From Microterricola pindariensis (GTDB lineage: Bacteria > Actinomycetota > Actinomycetes > Actinomycetales > Microbacteriaceae): a stretch of DNA of 43,989 nt. The stretch is from contig NZ_MPZN01000028.1 of NCBI RefSeq assembly GCF_002936985.1, positions 1 through 43,989 of the forward strand, given 5' to 3'. Positions 25,030 to 32,886 of this stretch are shown piece by piece. The number at the start of each line of letters is the position of its first letter. The stretch's first letter is position 1. The notes under the pieces are model-generated. The model saw only the letters and a program-made list of their open reading frames with translations. It was not told the DNA's origin and ran no database searches. The position numbers and the translations under genes were made by a program.

Positions 25030-25866
25030 ATGCGCATCGCCACCTGGAACGTCAACTCGATCCGCACCCGCGTCGGCCGCGTCGTCGACTGGATGGTGCG
25101 CGAGGACATCGACGTGCTCGCCATGCAAGAGATCAAGTGCAAGCCGGAGCAGTTCCCCGTCGACGCCTTCGAGGAGGCCGGCTACGAGCTCGCGATCCAC
25201 GGCCTGAACCAGTGGAACGGCGTCGCGTTCGCCAGCCGGCATCCTCTCGAGGATGTCGCCACCAGCTTCCCCGGCATGCCCGGCTTCCAGAAGGGGCTCG
25301 AGGGCCCCGACCAGCCGCTGGAGGCGCGCGCCCTCGGCGTGACCGTCAACGAGCAGCGGCTGTGGAGCCTGTACGTGCCGAACGGCCGTGCCCTCGGCGA
25401 CCCGCACTTCCACTACAAGCTCGACTGGTACGCGGCGCTCACCGAGCACACCCGCGCCGAGCTGGCCGCGAATCCCGAGCTGGCGCTCGCGCTGATGGGC
25501 GACTTCAACGTGGCCCCGCTCGAGGGTGACATGGGCGACCCGAGCTTCACCCCCGGCCTCTCCACGCACGTCTCCGAGCCCGAGCGGGCCGCGTTCGCCG
25601 CGCTCGAGGCGGCCGGCGTCAGCGACGTGGTGCGCCCGCTGGTGCCGGAGGGCTACACCTTCTGGGACTACAAGCAGCTCCGCTTCCCCCGCGACGAGGG
25701 CATGCGCATCGACTTCATCCTGGGCTCGCCGGCCTTCGCCGACACGGTGACGGATGCCAGCATCCACCGCGACGAGCGCAAGGGCGACGGCCCGAGCGAC
25801 CACGTGCCCGTGGTGGTCGACGTCGAGCTCGACGGCGACGACGACGATCGGCCGATGTTCTACTAG
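25030..25866 (+). CDS. xthA: Exodeoxyribonuclease III / AP endonuclease
   Basis: A 278-residue endonuclease/exonuclease/phosphatase-fold protein: MRIATWNVNSIRTR, metal-binding E34 in MQEIKC, GDFNVAP, and the terminal GPSDHVPVV catalytic Asp-His. It nicks 5' of abasic sites and trims 3' ends in base excision repair. ATG at 25030 gives the standard N-terminus. It ends with an acidic DGDDDDRPMFY tail. The gene is followed by a long repeat cluster rather than by a coexpressed gene. Confidence 0.95.
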   Translation: MRIATWNVNSIRTRVGRVVDWMVREDIDVLAMQEIKCKPEQFPVDAFEEAGYELAIHGLNQWNGVAFASRHPLEDVATSFPGMPGFQKGLEGPDQPLEARALGVTVNEQRLWSLYVPNGRALGDPHFHYKLDWYAALTEHTRAELAANPELALALMGDFNVAPLEGDMGDPSFTPGLSTHVSEPERAAFAALEAAGVSDVVRPLVPEGYTFWDYKQLRFPRDEGMRIDFILGSPAFADTVTDASIHRDERKGDGPSDHVPVVVDVELDGDDDDRPMFY

Positions 25867-25927
25867 CGCGCCACCCGGGTCTCGCCGCCCACCCCGCTGG
25901 TCACGTCTCAGCCGACGCTCATTCCCC

Positions 25928-25965
25928 GCTGGTCGAGTAGGCCCGCCAGGGCCGTATCGAGACCC
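25928..25965. repeat. L element, copy 1
   Basis: Starts GCTGGTCGAGTAGG, ends CGTATCGAGACCC. Inner hairpin GGCCC/GGGCC. Same ends as the R element read on the other strand. An identical copy is at 26227-26264 and a variant with different but still paired inner arms is at 6052-6088. Confidence 0.9.
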
Positions 25966-25996
25966 GGCTTCCGGCGCGCGACTGTGCGTAGTACGG

Positions 25997-26035
25997 GGTC
26001 TCGATACGCTCGTTCCTCGCTACTCGACCAGCGGG
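25997..26035. repeat. R element, copy 1
   Basis: 39 bases beginning GGTCTCGATACGCTCGTTCC and ending TACTCGACCAGCGGG. Copies at 26069-26107 and 26296-26334 are identical over this span; a copy with a changed end starts at 5957. Confidence 0.92.
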
Positions 26036-26068
26036 GTTGGGGCGCGGCCCCTCCACGGGGCGGTGCGG

Positions 26069-26107
26069 GGTCTCGATACGCTCGTTCCTCGCTACTCGAC
26101 CAGCGGG
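26069..26107. repeat. R element, copy 2
   Basis: Identical to 25997-26035; the two are 72 bases apart, probably from a local duplication. Confidence 0.92.
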
Positions 26108-26125
26108 ATGGGGCGGGCCCCTCCC

Positions 26126-26160
26126 GTTGGCTCGAGGGAGCGCCAGCGACCGAAGCCAAC
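26126..26160. repeat. B element, copy 1
   Basis: 35-base element with GTTGGCT and AGCCAAC inverted ends and a conserved GAGCGCCAGCGACCGA centre. Identical to 26355-26389; diverged copy at 11447-11481. Confidence 0.9.
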
Positions 26161-26226
26161 AACCAGACGACCACGCCGGGTCCCCGGCTTCGGCGGCTGC
26201 GCTGCCCAGGTCTCGCCGCCCACCCC

Positions 26227-26264
26227 GCTGGTCGAGTAGGCCCGCCAGGGCCGTATCGAGACCC
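26227..26264. repeat. L element, copy 2
   Basis: Identical to 25928-25965, exactly 299 bases further on. Confidence 0.9.
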
Positions 26265-26295
26265 GGCTTCCGGCGCGCGACTGTGCGCGGTGCGA

Positions 26296-26334
26296 GGTCT
26301 CGATACGCTCGTTCCTCGCTACTCGACCAGCGGG
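26296..26334. repeat. R element, copy 3
   Basis: Identical to the two R elements upstream; 299 bases after copy 1. Confidence 0.92.
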
Positions 26335-26354
26335 ATCGGGGCGGGGCCCCTCCC

Positions 26355-26389
26355 GTTGGCTCGAGGGAGCGCCAGCGACCGAAGCCAAC
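26355..26389. repeat. B element, copy 2
   Basis: Identical to 26126-26160. Confidence 0.9.
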
Positions 26390-26547
26390 AACCAGACGAC
26401 CACGCCGGGTCCCCGGCTTCGGCGGCTGCGCTGCTCGTTCCTCGCGGCGCGGCCGCCTCCAGCCGACGCGCATTCCCGCGGAGCCCGCCCAGAACTGGGG
26501 CCGCGGCGGCGCCGGGGCGGGCGGAGGGCGCCGCTAGCGTGGGTGGA

Positions 26548-26892
26548 ATGTCTGAACCTCGCCCCGTCCGTGCCTGGGACATCGTCCTCTCCGCCGTGCT
26601 CGTGCTCGCCCTGCTCGCGGCGACCCTCACCGCGCTGTCGATCGGCATCTTCCTGCCGATGGCCTCCGACGGTTGCGGTCAGGGCTGCAACATCGGCCAG
26701 ATCGAGGTCGGCGTCATCCTGGCCCTCGCGCTGCCGATCGTGGCGGCGCTCGCGGCGATCGTCATCACGATCGTGTTCCTGATGAAGCGCCGGCTGGCCT
26801 TCTGGGTGCCGCTGGCCGGAATCGGCGGTGTGGTCGTCGGGCTGCTCATCGGCGCGGCCCTGGTCATGACCGCGATCCCCAACTTCTTCTAG
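26548..26892 (+). CDS. Small membrane protein with CGxGC motif (paralogue 1)
   Basis: 114 residues, three or four hydrophobic segments: an N-terminal helix after VRAWDIVLSAV, then FLPMASDGCGQGCN in a likely extracytoplasmic loop, a helix pair around VGVILALALPIVAALAAIVI, basic KRR, and a C-terminal helix. It is clearly related to the protein at 31711 (shared V/I-R-x-WD start, LPMA-x-GCG-x-GC, ALPI, RR-x-A-YWVPL-like segment, GLLIG). Function unknown. ATG at 26548 follows the repeat cluster; the frame is open far upstream only through the repeats. The two cysteines in CGxGC could form a disulfide or bind metal; that is speculation. Confidence 0.8.
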   Translation: MSEPRPVRAWDIVLSAVLVLALLAATLTALSIGIFLPMASDGCGQGCNIGQIEVGVILALALPIVAALAAIVITIVFLMKRRLAFWVPLAGIGGVVVGLLIGAALVMTAIPNFF

Positions 26893-26974
26893 GTTTCGAC
26901 AGGCTCAACCAGCGGGGCAGGCTCAACCAGCCGGGGCGGGCTCAACCAGCGGGGGCGGGCTCAACCAGCGGGGG
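26893..26974. repeat. Tandem GGCTCAACCAGCGGGG repeats
   Basis: Four head-to-tail units of 18-20 bases (26900-26917, 26918-26937, 26938-26955, 26956-26974), each with GGCTCAACCAGC. The first is preceded by GGTTTCGACA. The array overlaps the 3' end of the convergent Lrp-type gene and encodes part of its C-terminal tail. Confidence 0.85.
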
Positions 26975-27518
26975 CGGCGGGCTCGACCCGAGCTGGCGAC
27001 CCCGCGGCGTCGTGGTGCGGCGCGGTGCGGCGCCGGTCGGGCGTCGACCGCTCGGCGGCTGCGGCGGCGAACAGCGGCATCACCTTGTTCTCGAACTGAG
27101 TCTCCAGCACGATCGAGCTGCGAGTGCGGGTGACCGCCTTCGACTGCATGATGGCGTCGAACACGCGCTGCAGATCGGAGTTGGAGCGCGCCACCATGCG
27201 GATCACCACGTCGCTGTCGCCGGATGTCGTGTACATGTCGATCACCTCGGGGATCTGGCGCAGCGACTCGAACGCCACCGCGTAGCCGACGCCCTGGTCG
27301 AGCTCGACGTGGGTGATCGCCGAGACCGGGTAGCCGAACGCCGCCGGGTTCAGCCGCGGCTCGATGCGCTCGATGACGCCGTTCTCGTGCATCCGGCTGA
27401 GCCGGGCCTGCACCGTGATCCTGGCCACCCCGAGGCGCCGCGACGCCTCGACGACACTGACGCCGGGTTCCTCGGCGAAGAGTTTGACGATCGCATAGTC
27501 CAAAGCATCAACGCTCAT
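26961..27518 (-). CDS. Lrp/AsnC-family regulator with repeat-derived C-terminal tail
   Basis: A 185-residue Lrp-type regulator: N-terminal HTH (residues about 3-50, VVEASRRLGVARITVQARLSRM) and an AsnC/RAM ligand domain (residues about 65-145, DVVIRMVARSNSDLQRVFDAI). Family members are usually near 150-160 residues; the last 30 or so (from about ERSTPDRRR on) are low-complexity and end in a translated repeat, PARVEPAAPAG. It is divergent from a HisC-like aminotransferase followed by an aromatic-amino-acid-type importer, so control of that unit by an amino acid ligand is inferred. ATG at 27518. Confidence 0.9.
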   Translation of the reverse strand: MSVDALDYAIVKLFAEEPGVSVVEASRRLGVARITVQARLSRMHENGVIERIEPRLNPAAFGYPVSAITHVELDQGVGYAVAFESLRQIPEVIDMYTTSGDSDVVIRMVARSNSDLQRVFDAIMQSKAVTRTRSSIVLETQFENKVMPLFAAAAAERSTPDRRRTAPHHDAAGSPARVEPAAPAG

Positions 27519-27688
27519 GATCTACCTGCCAACTTGTCACACATCTATGGGCAACTACGTCGCAGATACTACAGCTTGTTCGGTAATCCACATTCAATTT
27601 GCATGGTCGTTCTGATTCGAACTACGCTCACTCATCACGTCGCCGTTGACGCAGAAGTCGCGGCCCAGTACCCAGAAGGTCGTGAGTC
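27519..27688. promoter_or_regulatory. Divergent control region of the Lrp gene and aminotransferase-importer unit
   Basis: 170 bases, markedly more A+T-rich than the average here, between two divergent starts. It contains GTTC-tgattc-GAAC (about 27609-27622), a short inverted repeat that could be an Lrp site. A ribosome site AGAAGG (27674-27679) serves the aminotransferase. Promoters cannot be assigned with confidence. Confidence 0.45.
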
Positions 27689-28750
27689 ATGGTTCGGCAG
27701 CGCGAAGTCATTGCGGAGTTGCCCGCGTACAAGCAGGGCGCGGCGCCGTCCAGCGCCGACGTGTTCAAGCTGTCGTCGAACGAGAACCCGTTCCCGCCGC
27801 TGCCTTCCGTCGTGGCATCCGTCGTCGAGGCGCTCAGCACGATCCACCTCTACCCGGCGATGTCGGCGCCCACCATCAGCCAGCGCGTCGCCGAGAAGTT
27901 CGGCGTCGACGTCGACAACGTGGCGTTCGGCGCCGGCTCCGTCGAGGTCGCGGCGCAGCTGATCCAGGCCAGCGCGGGCAGCGGCGACGAGGTCATCTTC
28001 GCCTGGCGCTCCTTCGAGGCCTACCCGATCCTCGTGACCGTGGCCGGCGCCACCCCGATCGCCGTGCCGCTGACGGCCGATGACGCGCACGACCTCGACG
28101 CGATGGCGGATGCCATCACCCCGCGCACCCGACTGATCTTCGTCTGCAACCCGAACAACCCCACCGGAACCGGCGTGACCCGGGCCGAGCTGGAGCGCTT
28201 CCTCGAGCGCGTCCCCGCCGACGTGCTCGTCGTCATCGACGAGGCCTACGTGCACTTCAACCGCGACGAGAACACCGCGGAGGGCATCGACTTCTTTCGC
28301 CGCTACCCGAACATCGCCGTGCTGCACACCTTCTCGAAGGCGTATGGCCTGGCCGGCCTGCGCCTCGGCTACGCCATCGCCCAGCCCGCCGTCGCCGCCA
28401 ACCTGCGCCGGGTGGCCGTGCCGTTCGCGGTCACGGACCTCGCCCAGCGCGCGGCCGTCGCCTCGCTCGACGCCGAGGCCGAGCTCGGCGAGCGCATCGA
28501 CCAGATCGTGGCCGAGCGCGGCCGCGTCTCCGCCGAGCTCGCGGCGGGCGGCTGGAAGCACTCGGACTCGCTCGCCAACTTCGTCTGGCTGCGCACCGGC
28601 GCACAGACAGACGATGTGAACGCGGCGCTCACCGAACACGGCGTGCTCGCCCGTGCCTGGTCAAACGAGGGCATTCGCGTGAGCATCGGCAGCACCGAGG
28701 CCAACGACCGCTTCCTCGCGGCAATGGCGACGCTGCAGCCCACGCCCTAA
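27689..28750 (+). CDS. hisC: HisC-like aminotransferase (histidinol-phosphate / aromatic amino acid)
   Basis: A 353-residue class I/II PLP aminotransferase of the HisC/Pat group: KLSSNENPFPP at the N-terminus, AWRSFEAYPI, NPNNPTG at 154-160, DEAY at 184-187 and the PLP lysine K217 in HTFSKAYGLAGLRLGYA. In actinobacteria such second HisC-type enzymes often work on aromatic 2-oxo acids. Placement just before a TrpXYZ-like importer and beside an Lrp regulator, with no other his genes in view, favours aromatic amino acid metabolism over histidine synthesis; this is inference. AGAAGG lies 9 bases before the ATG at 27689. Confidence 0.88.
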   Translation: MVRQREVIAELPAYKQGAAPSSADVFKLSSNENPFPPLPSVVASVVEALSTIHLYPAMSAPTISQRVAEKFGVDVDNVAFGAGSVEVAAQLIQASAGSGDEVIFAWRSFEAYPILVTVAGATPIAVPLTADDAHDLDAMADAITPRTRLIFVCNPNNPTGTGVTRAELERFLERVPADVLVVIDEAYVHFNRDENTAEGIDFFRRYPNIAVLHTFSKAYGLAGLRLGYAIAQPAVAANLRRVAVPFAVTDLAQRAAVASLDAEAELGERIDQIVAERGRVSAELAAGGWKHSDSLANFVWLRTGAQTDDVNAALTEHGVLARAWSNEGIRVSIGSTEANDRFLAAMATLQPTP

Positions 28751-28805
28751 CACTTCAACGTCACCTCTCACAGCAATGCACCACCCGTTCAAAGGAGAAC
28801 CACCC

Positions 28806-29816
28806 ATGAAGCGTTCACGCGCACTGCTCAGCCTGGCCATCGCCGCCACGGCCGCAACCGCACTCGCCGGCTGCGCCCCCGCGGCCGGCCCCGGCGCCAG
28901 CGAGGGGGGCGAGTCCGGCACCCAGCCGATCCGCATCGGCATCAGCCAGATCGTGCAGCACGAGGCCCTCGACGCCGCCCGCGAGGGCTTCAAGAAGGCG
29001 TTCACCGACGCCGGCTACGTCGACGGAACCGACGTCATCTACGACGAGCAGAACGCCCAGGGCGAGCAGGCCACCGCCACGACCATCGCCGGCAAGTTCG
29101 CCACCGACAAGGTCGACCTCGTCCTGGCGATCGCCACGCCGACCGCGCAGGCCGCGGCACAGGCCATCACCGACATCCCGATCCTCTTCACCGCCGTCAC
29201 CGAGCCGGCCGAGGCCGGCCTCGTCGCCAGCTGGGAGGCCCCGGGCGGCAACGTCACCGGCACCAGCGACCTGAACCCGGTCGCCGAGCAGATCGCCCTC
29301 ATCACCGAGGTCATGCCCGGCGCCAAGTCGGTCGGCATCATCTACAGCTCGGGCGAGGTCAACTCCTCCGTGCAGGTCGACATGGCCAAGGATGCCGCCA
29401 AGGAGCTCGGCCTGGAGATCAAGGAGGCCACGGTCACCAACTCCAGCGAGGTTGCCCAGGCCGCCGACTCGCTCAAGGGCGTCGATGCGATCTACATCCC
29501 CACCGACAACCGCGTGACCGAGGGCCTCGAGGCCGTCATCCAGTTCTCCGAGGCCAACGGCGTCCCGCTGTTCGGCGCGGAGGGCGGCCAGGTCACCCGC
29601 GGTGCCATCGCCACCTACGGCATCAACTACTCCGACCTGGGCTACCAGACCGGCCTGATGGCGATCCGCATCCTCGAAGAGGGCGCCGACCCGGCCACCA
29701 TGCCCGTTGAGACCCTCGACACCCTCGAGGTCATCATCAACCCGGCCGCCGCGGAGCGCATGGGTGTCACCCTGCCCGCCTCCCTCGTCGACCGTGCAGA
29801 CCAGGTCATCGAGTAA
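28806..29816 (+). CDS. ABC importer solute-binding lipoprotein (TrpX-like, ABC_sub_bind family)
   Basis: A 336-residue lipoprotein: KRSR, hydrophobic run, lipobox LAGC with Cys at 23, then a two-lobed ABC_sub_bind domain beginning IRIGISQIVQHEALDAAREGFKKA. Family members of known ligand bind tryptophan or tyrosine; others are uncharacterised. The next two genes supply permease and ATPase. ATG at 28806 chosen because AAAGGAGAA (28791-28799) lies just before it; an earlier ATG at 28776 has no ribosome site. With the aminotransferase 55 bases upstream, uptake of an aromatic amino acid or its 2-oxo acid is inferred. Confidence 0.9.
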   Translation: MKRSRALLSLAIAATAATALAGCAPAAGPGASEGGESGTQPIRIGISQIVQHEALDAAREGFKKAFTDAGYVDGTDVIYDEQNAQGEQATATTIAGKFATDKVDLVLAIATPTAQAAAQAITDIPILFTAVTEPAEAGLVASWEAPGGNVTGTSDLNPVAEQIALITEVMPGAKSVGIIYSSGEVNSSVQVDMAKDAAKELGLEIKEATVTNSSEVAQAADSLKGVDAIYIPTDNRVTEGLEAVIQFSEANGVPLFGAEGGQVTRGAIATYGINYSDLGYQTGLMAIRILEEGADPATMPVETLDTLEVIINPAAAERMGVTLPASLVDRADQVIE

Positions 29817-29861
29817 CACGGCCTCCGCCACCAACGAATCACCTTCACGAAGGACATTGAG

Positions 29862-30833
29862 ATGAATGCGGCGATCGAACTCGGTCTGCTCTACGGCGTC
29901 ATGGCGCTCGGGGTGTACCTCACTTTTCGGGTACTGAACTTTCCCGACCTCACCGTCGACGGCAGTTTCACGACCGGTGCTGCGGTCGCCGCATCACTCA
30001 TCCTCCAGGGCGTGCCAGCCCCTGTCGCCACCCTCGCGGGGGCGGCGTCAGGGCTGGTCGCCGGCACCGTCACCGGCCTGCTCTACACCAAGGGCAAGAT
30101 CGACGGCCTGCTCGCCGGCATCCTGACCATGATCGCCCTCTGGTCGATCAACCTGCGCATCATGGGCAAATCCAACTTGCCGCTGCTGCGCGAGGAGACC
30201 GTCATGACGCCGCTGCGCGAGAACGGCCTGATCGGCGGCCCGGGGGCGATCCTCGTCTTCGCGATCCTCGTTCTGGTGATCAAGTTCGCCATCGACTGGT
30301 TCCTCAGCACCGACCGCGGCCTGGCCATCCAGGCCACCGGCGACAACGACCAGATGATCCGCAGCTTCGGCGTCAACACCGACGGCACCACGATCCTCAC
30401 CCTCGCGCTCTCCAACGGCCTCGTCGCCCTCTGCGGCGCCCTCGTCGCCCAGTACCAGGGCTTCGCCGACATCAGCATGGGCATCGGCCTGATCCTGGTC
30501 GGCCTGGCATCCGTCATCATCGGCCAGGCGATCCTGTCGGGCCGCAGCGTCATGGTGAGCACCCTCGCGGTGATCGTCGGCGCCATCGTCTACCGCCTCG
30601 TCATCTTCTTCGCGCTGGCTGGCGGCCTCAACCCGAACGACATGAAGCTGGTCACTGCCGGCCTCGTCGTCGCCGCGCTGCTGCTGCCGCGCTGGGGCTT
30701 CCTCAAGAAGCTGCCGCGCCTGCGGGTCGGCGGCGGCCGCTCGACCTTCGAGATGCCGGATGTCGCGGCGCCCGCCTCGTCCGATGCCGCAGCCGCCGAG
30801 CCCGAGCTCGCCTCGACCGCCTCCGCCAAGTAG
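29862..30833 (+). CDS. ABC importer permease (TrpY-like, BPD_transp_2 family)
   Basis: A 323-residue branched-chain-amino-acid-type permease with about eight to nine membrane segments, starting MNAAIELGLLYGVMALGVYLTFR. Family elements FPDLTVDGSFTTGAAV and ATGDNDQMIRSFGVNTDGTTIL are clear. The last 30 residues are a hydrophilic Ala/Ser/Pro-rich tail. It lies 45 bases after the lipoprotein gene and 23 before the ATPase. Together they form one importer at the cytoplasmic membrane. Ligand unproven; see the lipoprotein. Confidence 0.92.
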   Translation: MNAAIELGLLYGVMALGVYLTFRVLNFPDLTVDGSFTTGAAVAASLILQGVPAPVATLAGAASGLVAGTVTGLLYTKGKIDGLLAGILTMIALWSINLRIMGKSNLPLLREETVMTPLRENGLIGGPGAILVFAILVLVIKFAIDWFLSTDRGLAIQATGDNDQMIRSFGVNTDGTTILTLALSNGLVALCGALVAQYQGFADISMGIGLILVGLASVIIGQAILSGRSVMVSTLAVIVGAIVYRLVIFFALAGGLNPNDMKLVTAGLVVAALLLPRWGFLKKLPRLRVGGGRSTFEMPDVAAPASSDAAAAEPELASTASAK

Positions 30834-30856
30834 CCCTGAGTTCCAGAGGAATCGAC

Positions 30857-31651
30857 ATGCTGAAGATCGACAACATCTCCAAGACCTTCTTTGCGGGCAC
30901 GGTCAACGAGCGCAAGGCGCTCAGCGATGTCTCGCTCGAGCTGAACGCCGGCGACTTCGTCACCGTGATCGGCAGCAACGGCGCCGGCAAGTCCACGCTG
31001 CTCAACACCATCTCGGGCAAGCTCGGCGTCGACACCGGCACCATCTCGATCGATGGCCGCAACGTCAGCAAGCTCAAGGACTACGCCCGCGCCGCCTATA
31101 TCGGCCGCGTGTTCCAGGACCCGATGGCCGGCACCGCGCCGACGCTCAGCATCGAGCAGAACCTCGCGCTCGCGCTGCGCCGCGGCAAGTCGCGCGGCCT
31201 CGGCCGGGGCGTGACGCGGGCCCGGCGCGAGCAGTTCGCCGAGGAGCTGCTGGCGCTCGAGCTCGGCCTCGAGAAGCGGCTCAAGGCGAAGGTCGGCCTG
31301 CTCTCCGGCGGCCAGCGCCAGGCGCTGTCGCTGCTGATGGCAAGCTTCACCCAGCCGCGCATCCTGCTGCTCGACGAGCACACGGCCGCCCTCGACCCGC
31401 AACGGGCCGAGCTGGTCACGACGTTGACGAAGAACGTCGTCGAGAAGGACAAGCTGACCACGCTGATGGTGACCCACAACATGGAACAGGCGCTGCGCCT
31501 CGGCAACCGGCTCATCATGATGCACGAGGGCCGCATCATCTTCGAGGCCGCCGAGGAGCAGAAGCGCTCCATGACCGTCCCCGACCTGCTGGCCGAGTTC
31601 GCCAAGATCAAGGGCGCGACGCTCGACGACCGGGCGCTGCTCGCCAGCTAG
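30857..31651 (+). CDS. ABC importer ATP-binding protein (TrpZ-like)
   Basis: A 264-residue ABC ATPase: Walker A GSNGAGKST at 39-47, signature LSGGQRQ at 149-155, Walker B ILLLDEHTAALD at 169-180 with His in place of the usual Pro after the catalytic Glu, which is the normal form in this subfamily, and VTHNMEQAL. It completes the lipoprotein-permease-ATPase set. ATG at 30857 follows a GAGG ribosome site (CCAGAGGAATCGAC). The operon probably ends here or at the small membrane protein 59 bases downstream. Confidence 0.92.
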   Translation: MLKIDNISKTFFAGTVNERKALSDVSLELNAGDFVTVIGSNGAGKSTLLNTISGKLGVDTGTISIDGRNVSKLKDYARAAYIGRVFQDPMAGTAPTLSIEQNLALALRRGKSRGLGRGVTRARREQFAEELLALELGLEKRLKAKVGLLSGGQRQALSLLMASFTQPRILLLDEHTAALDPQRAELVTTLTKNVVEKDKLTTLMVTHNMEQALRLGNRLIMMHEGRIIFEAAEEQKRSMTVPDLLAEFAKIKGATLDDRALLAS

Positions 31652-31710
31652 CCGGTCGTCGCCCGAGCGGCTTCAGGAGACGTGGAGGCGGCGCCGGTAC
31701 ATTTGGTTCA

Positions 31711-32061
31711 ATGACTGTCACTCGCCGTATCCGCGTCTGGGACGTCGCGCTCTCCTCCGTGTTCATCCTCGTGCTGCTCGTGGCAACCGGCGGCTCCGCA
31801 CTGGTCGGCCTGTCCCTGCCGATGGCCGCAGGCGGCTGCGGCGAGGGCTGCAGCCCCGAGCAGATGCAACTGGGCTATGTCGTGGCGGTGGCGCTGCCCA
31901 TCCTCCTCGCCCTGGTGACGATCGTCACCACGATCGCCTTCCTGCGCCTGCGCCGGGTCGCCTACTGGGTTCCGCTGCTCGGCACCGTCGCGGTCGGCCT
32001 CGGACTCCTGATCGGCTCCTGGATCTCGCTGAGCGCCGTTCCCCGGCTCCTCACGTTCTAG
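31711..32061 (+). CDS. Small membrane protein with CGxGC motif (paralogue 2)
   Basis: 116 residues with the same plan as the protein at 26548: IRVWDVALSSVFILVLLVA helix, LPMAAGGCGEGCS loop, a helix pair with ALPILLALVTIVTTIAF, LRLRRVAYWVPLLG, and GLGLLIG near the C-terminal helix. The two genes flank the Lrp-aminotransferase-importer block, 5 kb apart, both on the plus strand. Function unknown. ATG at 31711 is the only start giving the conserved N-terminus. It converges with the IclR-type gene, ending 29 bases from its stop. Confidence 0.8.
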   Translation: MTVTRRIRVWDVALSSVFILVLLVATGGSALVGLSLPMAAGGCGEGCSPEQMQLGYVVAVALPILLALVTIVTTIAFLRLRRVAYWVPLLGTVAVGLGLLIGSWISLSAVPRLLTF

Positions 32062-32090
32062 GGCGGCGGGGCTCGCGGACGCCGCGGCCG

Positions 32091-32876
32091 CTAGTGCGCG
32101 TGGAACGCGCCGTGGCCGGCGGCGGCGCTGGCCCGCGCCGCGACGTCGAGCAGGGCGTCCTTGTAGGGTCCGGCCAACTGCTCCAGCGACACGGTGGCGA
32201 CGCTCGTCGACACGTTGATGGCCGCGAGCACGCGGCCGTCGGCCGCCCGGATCGGCGCGGCGATCGAGCGCAGCCCGGCCTCGAGTTCCTGGTCGACGAG
32301 GCACCAGCCGGACGCGCGGACCTCGTCGATCCTCCGGCGCACCGCCGCGGCATCCGGCACCGTGCCCGCCGTGAGCCCGGTGGGCGGCGCGGACGCCAGC
32401 ACCGCGTCGAGGGCCGGCTGGCCCAGTCCGGCCAGCAGCACGCGCCCCATCGAGGTGGTCGGGGCAGGGAAGCGGGTTCCGATCGTGATGCCGACGCTCA
32501 TGATGCGCTTGGCCTGCACCCGCGCCACGTAGACGATGTCTGACCCGTCCAGGATGGCCGCGGAGGTCGATTCGCCGAGCTCGCGGCTGAGCTCGGCGAG
32601 GAACGGCTGCAGGAGTTCGGGCAGGCCGAGCGCCGAGAGGTAGCTGTAGCCAAGCTCGAGCACCTTGGGGGTGAGCGAGAAGCCGCGGCCGTCGGCGCGC
32701 ACATAGCCGAGGTCGACCAGCGTGAGCAGGAACCGCCTGGCCGTCGCCCGGGTGAGACCGGTGCGGGCGGCGACGTCGCTCAGTGTGAGCTCGCGGTGCT
32801 CCGCGTCGAAGGCGCCGATGACGGCGAGTCCGCGGGCCAGCGATTGCACATAGTCACTGCTGGGCTTGGTCTCCAT
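32091..32876 (-). CDS. IclR-family regulator of the beta-ketoadipate genes (PcaR-like)
   Basis: A 261-residue IclR protein: N-terminal winged HTH (about residues 12-75, LTLSDVAARTGLTRATARRFLLTLVDLGYV) and the IclR effector domain (STSAAILDGSDIVYVARV, SMGRVLLAGL, GWCLVDQELEAGLRSIAAPIRA). It resembles PcaR/PcaU/PobR-type regulators that respond to aromatic-degradation intermediates. It is the last gene of pcaI-pcaJ-pcaF, only 10 bases after pcaF, so it probably controls its own operon. ATG at 32876 gives the usual length; the frame is open further upstream over pcaF only. The palindrome at 35460-35497 is its likely operator. Confidence 0.88.
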   Translation of the reverse strand: METKPSSDYVQSLARGLAVIGAFDAEHRELTLSDVAARTGLTRATARRFLLTLVDLGYVRADGRGFSLTPKVLELGYSYLSALGLPELLQPFLAELSRELGESTSAAILDGSDIVYVARVQAKRIMSVGITIGTRFPAPTTSMGRVLLAGLGQPALDAVLASAPPTGLTAGTVPDAAAVRRRIDEVRASGWCLVDQELEAGLRSIAAPIRAADGRVLAAINVSTSVATVSLEQLAGPYKDALLDVAARASAAAGHGAFHAH

Positions 32877-32886
32877 GTGCTTCAGG

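Larger units (their letters stand above)
25867..26547. repeat. 681-base gene-free composite repeat cluster
   Basis: Two tandem copies of a composite unit spaced 299 bases apart (25924 onward and 26223 onward), plus a truncated copy at about 25878-25903. Unit order: L element, spacer CTTCCGGCGCGCGACTGTGCG, R element, short GC spacer, B element, then about 45 shared bases starting aaccagacgaccacgccggg. Copy 1 carries an extra R element 72 bases after the first. L and R share inverted ends and so fold as BIME-like hairpins. Long open frames cross the cluster but only reflect the repeats; no gene is supported. Confidence 0.9.

Noticed and set aside
25984-26547. Long open frames through the repeat cluster, including one reaching into the small membrane protein gene
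   Set aside because: They are made of the translated R, L and B repeats, are open on both strands, and lack ribosome sites; the gene starts at 26548.
25867-26547. CRISPR-like array
   Set aside because: Repeats are of several kinds, spacing is irregular, spacers are themselves repeated, and no cas genes are near.
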